A stretch of DNA of 64,000 bases from Psychrobacter pygoscelis. GTDB lineage: Bacteria > Pseudomonadota > Gammaproteobacteria > Pseudomonadales > Moraxellaceae. The stretch lies in contig NZ_RQRU01000002.1 in NCBI RefSeq assembly GCF_004335015.1, positions 558,001 through 622,000 of the forward strand, written 5' to 3'. The notes under the pieces are model-generated. The model did no database searches, was not told where the DNA came from, and saw only the letters and a program-made list of their open reading frames with translations. Made by a program: the position numbers and the translations under genes. Of the stretch, positions 36,174-44,974 are shown piece by piece; within the stretch, counting starts at the first letter, position 1; each line of letters starts with the position of its first letter.

Positions 36174-36668
36174 ATGGACACAAAAGTGACTGACCTAAAA
36201 GGATTATTCTTAGAACAACTTAGAGATCGCTATAACGCAGCCTTACAACAAGCCAAGGCCTACCCTGTATTGCATCAAGCGGTGTCTGATACCACTCTTG
36301 CTACGCTAATTGCAGATGACATTGAAGCCAATACCGCCCATGTGAAAAACCTTGAAAAAGTCTTTGCACAAATGGAGGAGTCTCCTGAAGGGGAAATCTG
36401 TGAGGGGACACAAGGACTGATCCACGAAGCCAGTGAGCTATTGACCTATGTCAAGCCGAGCAAGATACTTAATCTGGCTATTGCCGTGTCCATCCAACAT
36501 GTCAATCATCATGATATAGCAGGTTATAGAAGCTGTCAGATATTCGCTAATGCCATTGGTGAGACGGAAGTGGCTCAGACATTAGGAAGAATGTTAGAAG
36601 ATGAAAAAGCCACTGATAAAGGACTAGAGACCATGATGCAAGTGTTGTTGCAGGAGCACGAATCCTAA
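36174..36668 (+). CDS. YciE/YciF-type ferritin-like protein (DUF892)
   Basis: 164 residues from the ATG at 36174, preceded by GAGGGA. All-helical four-helix-bundle protein of the DUF892 family: LKGLFLEQLRDRYNAA, then IEANTAHVKNLEKVF, ICEGTQGLIHEASELL and VNHHDIAGYRSCQIFANAIGETEVAQTL..LEDEKATDKGL. The Glu/His positions in helices resemble a di-iron site. Family members are stress-associated; the Fur box upstream supports an iron-linked role. Monocistronic. Confidence 0.85.
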   Translation: MDTKVTDLKGLFLEQLRDRYNAALQQAKAYPVLHQAVSDTTLATLIADDIEANTAHVKNLEKVFAQMEESPEGEICEGTQGLIHEASELLTYVKPSKILNLAIAVSIQHVNHHDIAGYRSCQIFANAIGETEVAQTLGRMLEDEKATDKGLETMMQVLLQEHES

Positions 36669-36766
36669 GATCGCTCCTAGCAATGTCATCGAGCTTCTCA
36701 AGAGCATTATGACGACTAATTTTGATTGATAACGATGACTTTTATTTTATAGTAAAGTTATGCTAT

Positions 36767-37561
36767 TTACTTTGGCTGCAGTGCAATCACTTGACCACGA
36801 ACCCCAATACTATCATCGCTCATTAAACACACATAGCTTGGCATTAGCGCCTCTGGTGTCTTAAGACTCATGGGGTTCTCACCTGGATAAGCATGAGCGC
36901 GCATATTGGTTCGGGTAGCTCCTGGGTTGATACAGTTGAAGCGTAGATTGGTCGTGGCTTGGGTCTCTTGGGTAAAGATATCGCTCATCCCCTCCACACC
37001 TTGTTTAGATAGCGCGTATGCACCCCAAAAGGCACGCGGGGTCGTCCCCACGCTGCTAGAAGTAAATACCACAGAGCCATTATCCGCCGCTTTAATTAGT
37101 GGCAATAAGGCTTGGGTCAGCATAAACACTGAGGTAAAGTTGACCCTCATCACCTGTGAAAAGATATCGACGTCATACATTTCAAGCGGGGTCAGCTCAC
37201 CTAACACGCCAGCGTTATGCAAGATACCATCAAGCTGGCCTATCTCTTTATTGATTAGATTCTCAAGCTGCTGCATCTCCGCATAGCTTGCGCTCTCTAG
37301 ATCCATCGGTAGCATGGCAGGCTGCTTACCGCCTTGGGCTTCGATTTCGTCATAGACACTTTCAAGCTTGCTTATGGTCTTACCGAGCAGCAATACGGTG
37401 GCCCCATATTTTGCGTAAGTCAGTGCTGCCACCCTACCAATACCATCTCCTGCACCAGTGACCAAGATAGTCTTGCCTTCAAGGCAATTGGGGCTTGGCT
37501 GATAGGTACGGATTTGCTCGTGGCTGAGAGAAGGTGTGGTGCTGATCGTCGCTTGGCTCAT
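36767..37561 (-). CDS. yciK: YciK-family short-chain dehydrogenase
   Basis: NAD(P)-dependent SDR oxidoreductase, 264 residues. Cofactor motif TGAGDGIG (36-43), NAG motif (LHNAGVLG), catalytic Ser and YALSK. The residues LEGKTILVTGAGDGIGRVAA and NPGATRTNMRAHAYPGE are typical of YciK. It follows the HAD phosphatase and ubiG on the same strand, an arrangement conserved in Pseudomonas and Acinetobacter. Substrate unknown. Confidence 0.9.
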   Translation of the reverse strand: MSQATISTTPSLSHEQIRTYQPSPNCLEGKTILVTGAGDGIGRVAALTYAKYGATVLLLGKTISKLESVYDEIEAQGGKQPAMLPMDLESASYAEMQQLENLINKEIGQLDGILHNAGVLGELTPLEMYDVDIFSQVMRVNFTSVFMLTQALLPLIKAADNGSVVFTSSSVGTTPRAFWGAYALSKQGVEGMSDIFTQETQATTNLRFNCINPGATRTNMRAHAYPGENPMSLKTPEALMPSYVCLMSDDSIGVRGQVIALQPK

Positions 37562-37700
37562 CGTCTCTAACTCAAAGTTTATGGATTAAAAAATACTGAA
37601 AAATGCGTAATAAATAAGCAGTCGAATTTACTACAATGATAGTGATAAGGATGGTGATACTAGTAGATGCCACCCCACTATACGGCTACGTAGTATCAAC

Positions 37701-38405
37701 TTATAAATAATCAAACTGTGCTGACTTTAATAGTGCTGCTAGTGCTGCTGGTGAGTCAACTATAAAGTCCGCCCCCCAGTCTGACAGATTGGCTTGGTCT
37801 TCTGGTGGAATATAGCCATAGCTTGCCAATACGGTGATCATTCCCGCGGCATTGCCTGACTCAATATCACGAAGGTGATCGCCCACATAAATCACTGTAC
37901 TGGCGATGCCACGTGGCAACCCCAGCTTTTCTAGAGCCAAATACATAGGCTCTGGATCAGGCTTTGTGTGACGGACATCATCGGGGCAAACGAGTACCGT
38001 ACAGCGCTCTGTTAAGTCCAAGGCGGCTAGCAGCTTTTCAGCCAGATAGCGCGGTTTATTAGTGACGATACCCCAAGGTGTGCCATGACCTTCTAAAGTG
38101 CTCAATACTGAATCAAGCTGGTCAAACACGGAGCTGTCCACACAGATATCCGCTTCATACTCATCTAAAAACTGCTGACGGTAGCTTTGGAGCACCTCAT
38201 CACTGATGGGCTGTTGATTGTGCGATAAGATGAGCTTGACCATAGCAGAAGCGCCCGCAGATACTTGCTCACGAATAGCACTGTCATCAGGGGCTTGCCA
38301 GCCATGCTGCTCGCTCATACGTTTTATAATCCGTACAAAATCTGCGGCGGTATCTATGAGGGTGCCATCTAAGTCAAACAGTACTGCTTTTACAAATTGG
38401 GTCAT
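37701..38405 (-). CDS. HAD phosphatase, MupP/Gph type
   Basis: 234-residue HAD hydrolase: motif I FDLDGTLID at 10-18, motif II GIVTNKP, motif III RHTKPDPEP, motif IV VIYVGDHLRDIESG. By sequence alone it would be called phosphoglycolate phosphatase (Gph). However, in Pseudomonas the gene at exactly this place, between ubiG and yciK, is mupP, the N-acetylmuramate-6-phosphate phosphatase of peptidoglycan recycling. I therefore lean to MupP; the assignment is inference from synteny. Confidence 0.85.
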   Translation of the reverse strand: MTQFVKAVLFDLDGTLIDTAADFVRIIKRMSEQHGWQAPDDSAIREQVSAGASAMVKLILSHNQQPISDEVLQSYRQQFLDEYEADICVDSSVFDQLDSVLSTLEGHGTPWGIVTNKPRYLAEKLLAALDLTERCTVLVCPDDVRHTKPDPEPMYLALEKLGLPRGIASTVIYVGDHLRDIESGNAAGMITVLASYGYIPPEDQANLSDWGADFIVDSPAALAALLKSAQFDYL

Positions 38406-38543
38406 CAGTTAAGCTCTTCAATCAATAAATTAACACACCAAGAGGCCTATTAACTTTTAAATGGTTCAATAGTTAGTTTTGGCTAATACAAAGACCGTAG
38501 AGGCTAGACAAGGTCTAGAGCAGACAGGTGTCCTATTCACTCG

Positions 38544-39341
38544 CTATTCACTCGCATCGTGAGGCTTTTTAACCGCCATCATATAGTTCACATCCACATT
38601 TTGTGCCAGCCAGTAACGCTTGGTTAGAGGATTGTAGTGCAGCCCAATTAAGTCTTGACGGCTAAAGCCTACCATCGTTGCCATTTTATCAAGCTCAGCT
38701 GGGGTAATAAACTTGCCGTAATCATGAGTGCCGCGATCTAATAATCTCAGCACATACTCTGCCCCAATAATCGCAAATAAGTAAGACTTTGGATTACGGT
38801 TAATGGTAGATAGGACACAAACACCGCCTGGCTTTAGGAGATCAAAGCACGCCTGCACAATCGCACTAGGGTCTGGTACGTGCTCAAGCATCTCCATGCA
38901 GGTCACGACATCGAACTGTCCTTTATTAGCAGCTGCAAAATCTTCAGCGGCAATGTGCTCATAGCGTAGGGTAGCAAGACCGCTTTGCTCCGCATGCACG
39001 GTGGCAGCCTTAAGGTTCTCAGTGCCTAAATCGATACCCGTCGCATCAGCACCGCGGCGCGCCATTGATTCTGTCAATATCCCACCGCCGCAGCCAATAT
39101 CGACGACGCGCAGACCTTCTAAATCGGTATTCATACCTGCCAAAACATTATCACTGATCCAGTTCAGTCGCAGCGGGTTTATTTCATGAAGCGTTGCAAA
39201 GGCCCCTTGCTTATCCCACCACTCATCAGCAAGTTTTGTAAATTTCGCAACTTCATCATGATCGACATTGAGATGTTGCGCCGACTTATCTAAAGACGGA
39301 TTGCTGGTATTTGAGTCATCATTGTGCGTGGCAGTGGTCAT
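38544..39341 (-). CDS. ubiG: Ubiquinone biosynthesis O-methyltransferase
   Basis: AdoMet-dependent methyltransferase acting in two O-methylation steps of ubiquinone synthesis. Start set at the ATG at 39341 (MTTATHNDD), preceded by AAGGGC; the open frame 33 codons earlier is not supported. WWDKQGAFATLHEINPLRLNWI, VVDIGCGGGILTESMARRGADATGID and MEMLEHVPDP are diagnostic. Length 265, slightly longer than E. coli (240) through a Ser/Asn-rich N-terminus. First gene of the ubiG-phosphatase-yciK group. Confidence 0.96.
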   Translation of the reverse strand: MTTATHNDDSNTSNPSLDKSAQHLNVDHDEVAKFTKLADEWWDKQGAFATLHEINPLRLNWISDNVLAGMNTDLEGLRVVDIGCGGGILTESMARRGADATGIDLGTENLKAATVHAEQSGLATLRYEHIAAEDFAAANKGQFDVVTCMEMLEHVPDPSAIVQACFDLLKPGGVCVLSTINRNPKSYLFAIIGAEYVLRLLDRGTHDYGKFITPAELDKMATMVGFSRQDLIGLHYNPLTKRYWLAQNVDVNYMMAVKKPHDASE

Positions 39342-39737
39342 AAAAAGCCCTTTTAATTTTGGCACTATCAATAGTATTAATGAACTAAAAAGCGACAGAA
39401 CACACGCCAAATGCGGCGCTCGCTCCCTGTCTTTTTTCAATTATAATGCAATCTTTATATATTGGGGTAAAGGATTGTTTCTGATATCTCTCAAGTCGTG
39501 ATGAAATAAAACAAGCTAACAGGGATACTACGTTTGCTTAAGAATTTTACGAACAAATCTTGCCCACAATTTTATGAGATACGTTATCATAGCATTATAC
39601 AATTTTTAAAGATTTTGCTAATGGACTTCAAAAGCGGTTGGTATATTGCCAACTTTGCCTTGGCTTTATTTAAGGCTAAATCGCTGTCCATGATGCTCAA
39701 TATCCATCTATCAACGTGAATTCAGTAAGGATGACGT
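39342..39737. other. Divergent region between ubiG and dsbA
   Basis: 396 bp. A short frame (39534-39719; possible shorter start at 39621) lies just upstream of dsbA but has no clear ribosome-binding site or recognisable product. Promoters for both genes should lie here. No RNA gene seen. Confidence 0.45.
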
Positions 39738-40358
39738 ATGAAACGCTTCGCTGCTTTAACCGGACTAGCGGCCGCTATTGGTCTTGCTAGTATGTCTGTC
39801 AATGCTGCTGACTACCAAGCTGGCAAAGACTACAAAGTATTGAGTAACCCAGAAAAAATCACTGATGATGTGATTATTGTTCGTGAATTTTTTTGGTATG
39901 GTTGCCCGCATTGCTATAACTTAGACCCTTATCTACAACAATGGGCCAAGACCAAAGACAAAGACGTCGCCTTCTTTAAGACTCCAGCCGCGCTAAACCC
40001 TGTTTGGGAAGCTAATGCTCGCGGATTTTATGCGGCGCAGCTCCTCGGCTATGAAGACAAAACCCATGATGCCCTATTCAAAACTATCCACGAAGGTGGC
40101 AAAAAGCTCTTTGACCAAGACTCGCTAAGTAAATGGTATGCCAGTCAAGGAGTGGACCGTAAGAAGTTTAATAGTCTGTACAACTCATTTGCCGTTGGTA
40201 CTAAGATTGGGCGCTCAAAAGAAGGGGCGAAACGCTATCAATTGACTGGCGTTCCTGCGGTGGTCGTCCAAGGTAAATACGTGGTAACGGGTGAAGGTCC
40301 ACAAGTGGTAAAAGTAGTAGACTACTTGGTCGATAAAGTACGCGCTGAGAAGCAATAA
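39738..40358 (+). CDS. dsbA: Thiol:disulfide oxidoreductase DsbA
   Basis: Periplasmic oxidase that introduces disulfides into secreted proteins. Signal peptide 1-23 (cleavage near VNA-ADYQ); thioredoxin-fold active site C56-P-H-C59 in FFWYGCPHCYNL; cis-Pro loop LTGVPAVVV. Length 206 matches E. coli DsbA. AAGGA precedes the ATG. Monocistronic, with a strong terminator downstream. Confidence 0.96.
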   Translation: MKRFAALTGLAAAIGLASMSVNAADYQAGKDYKVLSNPEKITDDVIIVREFFWYGCPHCYNLDPYLQQWAKTKDKDVAFFKTPAALNPVWEANARGFYAAQLLGYEDKTHDALFKTIHEGGKKLFDQDSLSKWYASQGVDRKKFNSLYNSFAVGTKIGRSKEGAKRYQLTGVPAVVVQGKYVVTGEGPQVVKVVDYLVDKVRAEKQ

Positions 40359-40406
40359 GCCAATATTAAATATTCAAACTGAGCGTCTGTGCGCCAGTGT
40401 TAGCAT

Positions 40407-40450
40407 AAAAAAAACCGTCTATTGATAATAACAATAGACGGTTTTCTTTT
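40407..40450. terminator. Bidirectional terminator between dsbA and darP
   Basis: A 14-bp perfect stem (AAAACCGTCTATTG / CAATAGACGGTTTT) with a 7-nt loop, flanked by A-run and T-rich tract, between convergent genes. Confidence 0.9.
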
Positions 40451-40573
40451 GGCTGAAATGAACTTGAACTAGAATCAATGACTGCTCTAAGGATAAGCAA
40501 ATATTCTAAACCAGACGTTGTCAGTTGATCAGTAGCCATAAGAGCATCAGGCTAAAGCAACCATCACCCAAAA

Positions 40574-41083
40574 CTAATCCAGCTGCGATAAAATCGCGAC
40601 TTCTTTGATATAGCTAACCAAATCCGCTTCAGACTCGGCCAGTAGCTCATCATCATTCATATGCTTGGCATATTCAATCCATAATAACAGCTGATAGAGA
40701 CTGTTCTTTTCAGCCGCTTTAAACTGCTTGCAAAATAGCTTTAAGGTGCCATCATCATGGATATTTAAGCGAGTAATCCAAGACTCGACTTTAGCAGCTT
40801 GCTCAGGGCTAAAGCGGATTTGAAATAAGGCAGCTACCAAGTCATGGCGGTTTTCTTCACTAATTAGCTTACCAATACGCTTAATTTGTCGATTACGTGC
40901 ATTGGCACTGGTAATGTCAGTAAGTGTGGTCAATTCATCCAAAAAGTACTCAGTCGCTGGCAGCTTTTTCATCTGTTTTTTAGACAGTTGGGCTAATGGT
41001 TCAGCCAAGCGCTGTAAGCGTTCATGGGCTTTTTTTAATTCAGTGCGAGAGACTCGCATGTCATGTTCTGACCAATCAATCAT
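40574..41083 (-). CDS. darP: Ribosome biogenesis factor DarP/YjgA
   Basis: 169-residue DUF615 protein that associates with late 50S assembly intermediates. WSEHDMRVSRTELKKAHERLQRLAEPLAQLSKKQMKKLP and RNRQIKRIGKLISEE are family signatures. Highly charged and helical. It follows rapZ on the same strand after 90 bp. Confidence 0.93.
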   Translation of the reverse strand: MIDWSEHDMRVSRTELKKAHERLQRLAEPLAQLSKKQMKKLPATEYFLDELTTLTDITSANARNRQIKRIGKLISEENRHDLVAALFQIRFSPEQAAKVESWITRLNIHDDGTLKLFCKQFKAAEKNSLYQLLLWIEYAKHMNDDELLAESEADLVSYIKEVAILSQLD

Positions 41084-41173
41084 ATAATATTCTCAGGTAA
41101 CTAGGTTATTCGGGAATATGAGCCGTATTCTACTGTTTATAACACTTGACCCACTGCATACTACTAGTATGCA

Positions 41174-42124
41174 CTATACAGGCCAACGCGGCTTCTCTTT
41201 ATGCTTTGCAAAGACACTAAGACTCTTAGGCAGACTCTGCGATAGCGACTCATGGAGGGCCTCAGTTATAAAGACGGAGCGATGCTTGCCGCCGGTGCAG
41301 CCAATAGCTACCGTAACCGTATGGCGGTTATTATGCAAGAACTCAGGCAACCAGCGCACTAAGAATTGATGCATGTCATCTTTCATCTCTGCCACCTCTG
41401 GATGCTCATTGAAGAATGCAGCCACCTCAGGATCACAGCCGGTCTTTACTCGTAGCTCTGGCCGCCAATGAGGGTTGGGTAAGATTCGCACATCAAATAC
41501 AAAGTCAGCATCGACAGGCAGGCCATATTTAAAACCAAATGATAGCAAGTTTATCGTCACTTGGTTGTCGACTCCGATATGCTCACGGATGCGCTCTTTT
41601 AACTGATGGACATTGTACAGACTAGTATCAATCTTGATATCAGCACGCTGAGCAATCGGCTCTAACAGCTCGATCTCTTTTTTAATCGCCGTCGGTAGAT
41701 TGTAGACAGGGTTGTCTTTGGTCGCCATTAAAGGGTGGACTCGGCGGGTAGCATTAAATCGCGCCACCAATACTGGCTCTTGCGCCTTTACGTATATCAC
41801 CTTAACCGCATTTTCACCAAAGAGCGCTTTGAGGTCTTCATGGATAATCGGGAAGTTCGACAAATCGGCGCGGGGCGTTCGGACATCGACGCCCAATGCG
41901 ACCTTGGTAATTCCCCCTTCTCCAACAAGCTTGGCCGCCGCATCAGGCACTAAAGATAAAGGCATATTATCGATAGCGTAGTAGCCAAAGTCCTCTAAGA
42001 TATTAAGCACAGAAGTCTTACCAGAGCCTGAGCGCCCCGAAATAATAAGCACTCGTACCTCTGAGTTCTTATCCCCTATCGAGCCTACGCTCGAGGTTGT
42101 TACATCCTTTTTATCCGGCGTCAT
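41174..42124 (-). CDS. rapZ: RNase adapter protein RapZ
   Basis: Nucleotide-binding adapter which in E. coli directs RNase E to small RNA GlmZ and so regulates glucosamine-6-phosphate synthesis. Walker A GRSGSGKT is near residues 30-37, followed by NILEDFGYYAIDNMPLSL; the C-terminal signature IGCTGGKHRSVFI is present. Length 316 with a 25-residue N-terminal extension. It follows panC by 73 bp on the same strand. Confidence 0.95.
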   Translation of the reverse strand: MTPDKKDVTTSSVGSIGDKNSEVRVLIISGRSGSGKTSVLNILEDFGYYAIDNMPLSLVPDAAAKLVGEGGITKVALGVDVRTPRADLSNFPIIHEDLKALFGENAVKVIYVKAQEPVLVARFNATRRVHPLMATKDNPVYNLPTAIKKEIELLEPIAQRADIKIDTSLYNVHQLKERIREHIGVDNQVTINLLSFGFKYGLPVDADFVFDVRILPNPHWRPELRVKTGCDPEVAAFFNEHPEVAEMKDDMHQFLVRWLPEFLHNNRHTVTVAIGCTGGKHRSVFITEALHESLSQSLPKSLSVFAKHKEKPRWPV

Positions 42125-42197
42125 TGGGTAGAGTCCTATTGATAAGTAGAGGGTTGATAATTAGTTACCCCTAGGGGCTGGCAAGATATTATATTAA

Positions 42198-43121
42198 TCA
42201 AGGAGTGTTTACTTGCACTTCTTGATTGTCTAACAGTCGAGCTTTGCCAAGCCACGCAGCCGTTAAGATAACCAAATTCTTATCCTGATAAGCATCGGTG
42301 ATATCCGATAAATCTTGAGTCTTAACTTCTAGATAGTCAACATTAAATCCAGACGCATTGATTCGGTGGATTGTCTCATTGATTAAGCTTTGTAAGTTAC
42401 ATAGAGCTGTCTTGTTATCGATAGTATCGAGCGAGCTTGACGCAAATTGATCAGAGTGAAGGTGTGCGCCTTGGGCTAACTTGTCAGCCAACCTGACCAC
42501 TTCTTGATGGAGCGTTGGTGCAATCTGGCGCTCAGACTCAGTAAGGTATTGGTTGCGTGACGATAAGGCTAGGCCATCATCAGCGCGAACTATGGGCGCA
42601 CCGATGATCTCAATATCATAGCTCAAATCACGTACCATCTGACGAATAATAGTAAGCTGTTGGTAATCCTTTTTCCCAAAGATAGCCATATTAGGCTGAA
42701 CGATGTTAAATAGCTTACTTACCACTAACCCTACGCCATCAAAGTGTATTGGTCTAGACTTGCCGCACAGCTGCTGGCTAATCGTGCCAGTCAATACTTG
42801 CGTCGGTGGTGGCATCACTGGGTACATCTCACTAACGCTTGGGGCAAACACATAATCGACTCCTGCATCACTAAGCTTGGCCGTATCTGCCTCTAGGGTA
42901 CGAGGGTAGCTGTCTAAATCTTCACCAACACCAAACTGTGTGGGATTAACAAAGATACTCACAACAACAATATCAGCATTCGCTTTGGCACGCTTTACTA
43001 GCTCGATATGGCCGGCATGCAGGTTACCCATCGTCGGTACTAGGGCGATGCTCTTGTCATTACGTAGTGGCTTTAGAGTGTCACGAAGTGAGGCAATAGT
43101 GGTAAAGGTAGTGGTCATCAT
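42198..43121 (-). CDS. panC: Pantothenate synthetase
   Basis: Joins pantoate and beta-alanine with ATP to give pantothenate. HIGH-type motif PTMGNLHAGHIELV, FVNPTQFGVGEDLDSYPRT, IFGKKDYQQL and the KMSKS-like loop LALSSRNQYL are visible. Length 307 against 283 in E. coli, owing to an insertion near residues 205-235. The first two codons are both ATG; either may start. It lies 335 bp downstream of panB, so probably has its own promoter. Confidence 0.96.
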   Translation of the reverse strand: MMTTTFTTIASLRDTLKPLRNDKSIALVPTMGNLHAGHIELVKRAKANADIVVVSIFVNPTQFGVGEDLDSYPRTLEADTAKLSDAGVDYVFAPSVSEMYPVMPPPTQVLTGTISQQLCGKSRPIHFDGVGLVVSKLFNIVQPNMAIFGKKDYQQLTIIRQMVRDLSYDIEIIGAPIVRADDGLALSSRNQYLTESERQIAPTLHQEVVRLADKLAQGAHLHSDQFASSSLDTIDNKTALCNLQSLINETIHRINASGFNVDYLEVKTQDLSDITDAYQDKNLVILTAAWLGKARLLDNQEVQVNTP

Positions 43122-43456
43122 TGGCTCCCGCTAAATTTAGCATTTGATAAAAGTATGACTGTTAGGATCGGTTGAACATTGGTCTTTGTAGCGGCAACTG
43201 ACATGTTAAGGTATTGAGGTATATAAACAGTACTTTAATCAAGGCGACAAACGCAGTTAATAGTGAGAGTTATAAATCCAGCATACGACTATCTAGCCAA
43301 CTCTTTCACAAAAGCACAATTACTCTAAAATCCTTATAACTATTAGGACTTTTGGGTATTCACTCAACGGACACTAACTATTTTTTACTACAAAAAATAC
43401 GCCACTGCTAAATGTACTTAACAATAGCGCACCTTTGAGACTTAGCAAAACGATAT
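43122..43456. other. panB-panC intergenic region
   Basis: 335 bp between two genes of one pathway on the same strand. No ORF; a short imperfect hairpin AAAATCCT/AGGACTTTT lies near 43328-43354. The panC promoter is expected here but is not assignable. Confidence 0.4.
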
Positions 43457-44257
43457 TTAATTAAATTGATGTTCTTCTTTAGGATAACTGCCCTTAATTA
43501 CTGATTGATGAAATAAAGAAAAAGCACCTTGGACACTGCGCGCTTCATTGTCCTCATCACTCAAAAAATCATGAACAAAGCGGGCAACACGTCCGTGGGT
43601 AACGCCGAGCATATCGTGCATGACCAACACTTGACCGTCGGTATCCGCGCCAGCACCAATACCAATCACTGGCACGTCTACAGCTTCTGTTACCGCCTTG
43701 GCAAGTGCTGCTGGTACACATTCAAGTAATACTATAGCAGCGCCAGCTTTAACCACAGCTTTGGCATCATTGATAAGCTGAGCTGCGCTATCATCAGACT
43801 TGCCTTGGACTTTGTAGCCACCAAAGACGTTAACCGACTGCGGAGTTAGACCAAGATGTACACAAGTTGGAGTGCCAGCGTTCGCAAGAGTGGTAACAAT
43901 GTCACACAGCTCGCTACCGCCTTCAATCTTAATAACATGAGCGCCAGCCTGCATAACCTTACGGCTATTGGCAATAGCGTCATCAAGGGTGGCATAGCTC
44001 ATAAAGGGTAAATCAGCCAAAATCAGAGCGTGCTTGTTGCTACGAGCGACATTGGCGGTATGGTAGACAATATCGTCCACACTGACAGGCAGCGTAGAGT
44101 CATGACCTTGTACCACCATGCCCAGACTATCACCAATAAGGATAGTATCGACTTCGGCGTTTTCCATCATTTTGGCAAACATTGCGTCATAGCAAGTCAG
44201 ACAACTGAATTTTCTGCCGTCTTTTTTATATTTATTGAGAGTAGATAAGGTAATCAT
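43457..44257 (-). CDS. panB: 3-methyl-2-oxobutanoate hydroxymethyltransferase
   Basis: Transfers a hydroxymethyl group from 5,10-methylenetetrahydrofolate to ketoisovalerate, giving ketopantoate. LTCYDAMFAKMMENAEVDTILIGDSLGMVVQGHDSTLPV and IGIGAGADTDGQVLVMHDMLG are diagnostic, including the metal-binding Asp of GDSLG. Length 266 is normal. It follows folK by 114 bp. Confidence 0.97.
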   Translation of the reverse strand: MITLSTLNKYKKDGRKFSCLTCYDAMFAKMMENAEVDTILIGDSLGMVVQGHDSTLPVSVDDIVYHTANVARSNKHALILADLPFMSYATLDDAIANSRKVMQAGAHVIKIEGGSELCDIVTTLANAGTPTCVHLGLTPQSVNVFGGYKVQGKSDDSAAQLINDAKAVVKAGAAIVLLECVPAALAKAVTEAVDVPVIGIGAGADTDGQVLVMHDMLGVTHGRVARFVHDFLSDEDNEARSVQGAFSLFHQSVIKGSYPKEEHQFN

Positions 44258-44371
44258 AGCGGCTCACTTATATGGTTAGCTTGAGCTTAATAAAACTGTT
44301 AGCTTAATATAATAAAGGAATCAGGTTATAGAGCTGGATTTAGGCCTAAATCAAAGAGCTAAGATGGTAGA

Positions 44372-44974
44372 TTAGGATAATAGAGTCAGTCCTGACCAAT
44401 CTTTGCTGGCAGAGAACGCCTGAATCGGCTGACCTTGGATGGTTAATCTTGGATTAAGCTCGGCCAAAGGTACCAAGACAAAGTTACGTTCAAATAGCCC
44501 TGGATGAGGGACCGTCAATGTCGGTAAGTCAATCTTCTCGTCGTCAATGAGTAATACATCCACATCAAGGCTACGCTCACCCCAATGACGTAAGCGTACC
44601 CGCTCAGCTTGGTGCTCAAGCTGCTGGCAAAACGCCAATAGTACAAGCGGTGTCAGCGTCGTATCAATCTCTACTACCGCATTGACAAAGTCAGGCTGGT
44701 CTTGGGGTCCCATCGGCTTAGAGGCGTAGAGTGATGAGCGCCTAGCATGGACAATATCAGGATGCGCCTTTATAGCCGCAAAGGCACTGTTAATATGATC
44801 AGTTGGCGCTCCTAGCTCGTTAGCCAAGTTGCCTCCTAGGCCTAGATAACAGCGATAAAAGCGTTGATCCTTATGCGAATTTAACGCACTAGAGTCATCG
44901 CTTATCTGCCTAGGGTTTGTGGCTAATTGCCCGCTATGGTGCTCCGATACAGTAGGATTGTTATGCATTAACAT
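44372..44974 (-). CDS. folK: 6-hydroxymethyl-7,8-dihydropterin pyrophosphokinase
   Basis: HPPK of folate synthesis. YLGLGGNL (usually LGSN), the PMGPQDQPDFVNAVVEI segment, RHWGERSLDVDVLLID with the magnesium-binding DxD, and PHPGLFERNFVLVPLAE are present. Length 200 exceeds 159 in E. coli because of a 40-residue polar N-terminus. Its first base overlaps the last base of the pcnB stop, so it is translationally coupled to pcnB. Confidence 0.95.
   Translation of the reverse strand: MLMHNNPTVSEHHSGQLATNPRQISDDSSALNSHKDQRFYRCYLGLGGNLANELGAPTDHINSAFAAIKAHPDIVHARRSSLYASKPMGPQDQPDFVNAVVEIDTTLTPLVLLAFCQQLEHQAERVRLRHWGERSLDVDVLLIDDEKIDLPTLTVPHPGLFERNFVLVPLAELNPRLTIQGQPIQAFSASKDWSGLTLLS

Noticed and set aside
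37701..38405. Confident annotation as gph (phosphoglycolate phosphatase)
   Set aside because: HAD motifs alone do not define the substrate, and gene order points to mupP.
39534..39719. Small ORF just upstream of dsbA
   Set aside because: No clear ribosome-binding site, no recognisable domain, and composition like the surrounding intergenic DNA.
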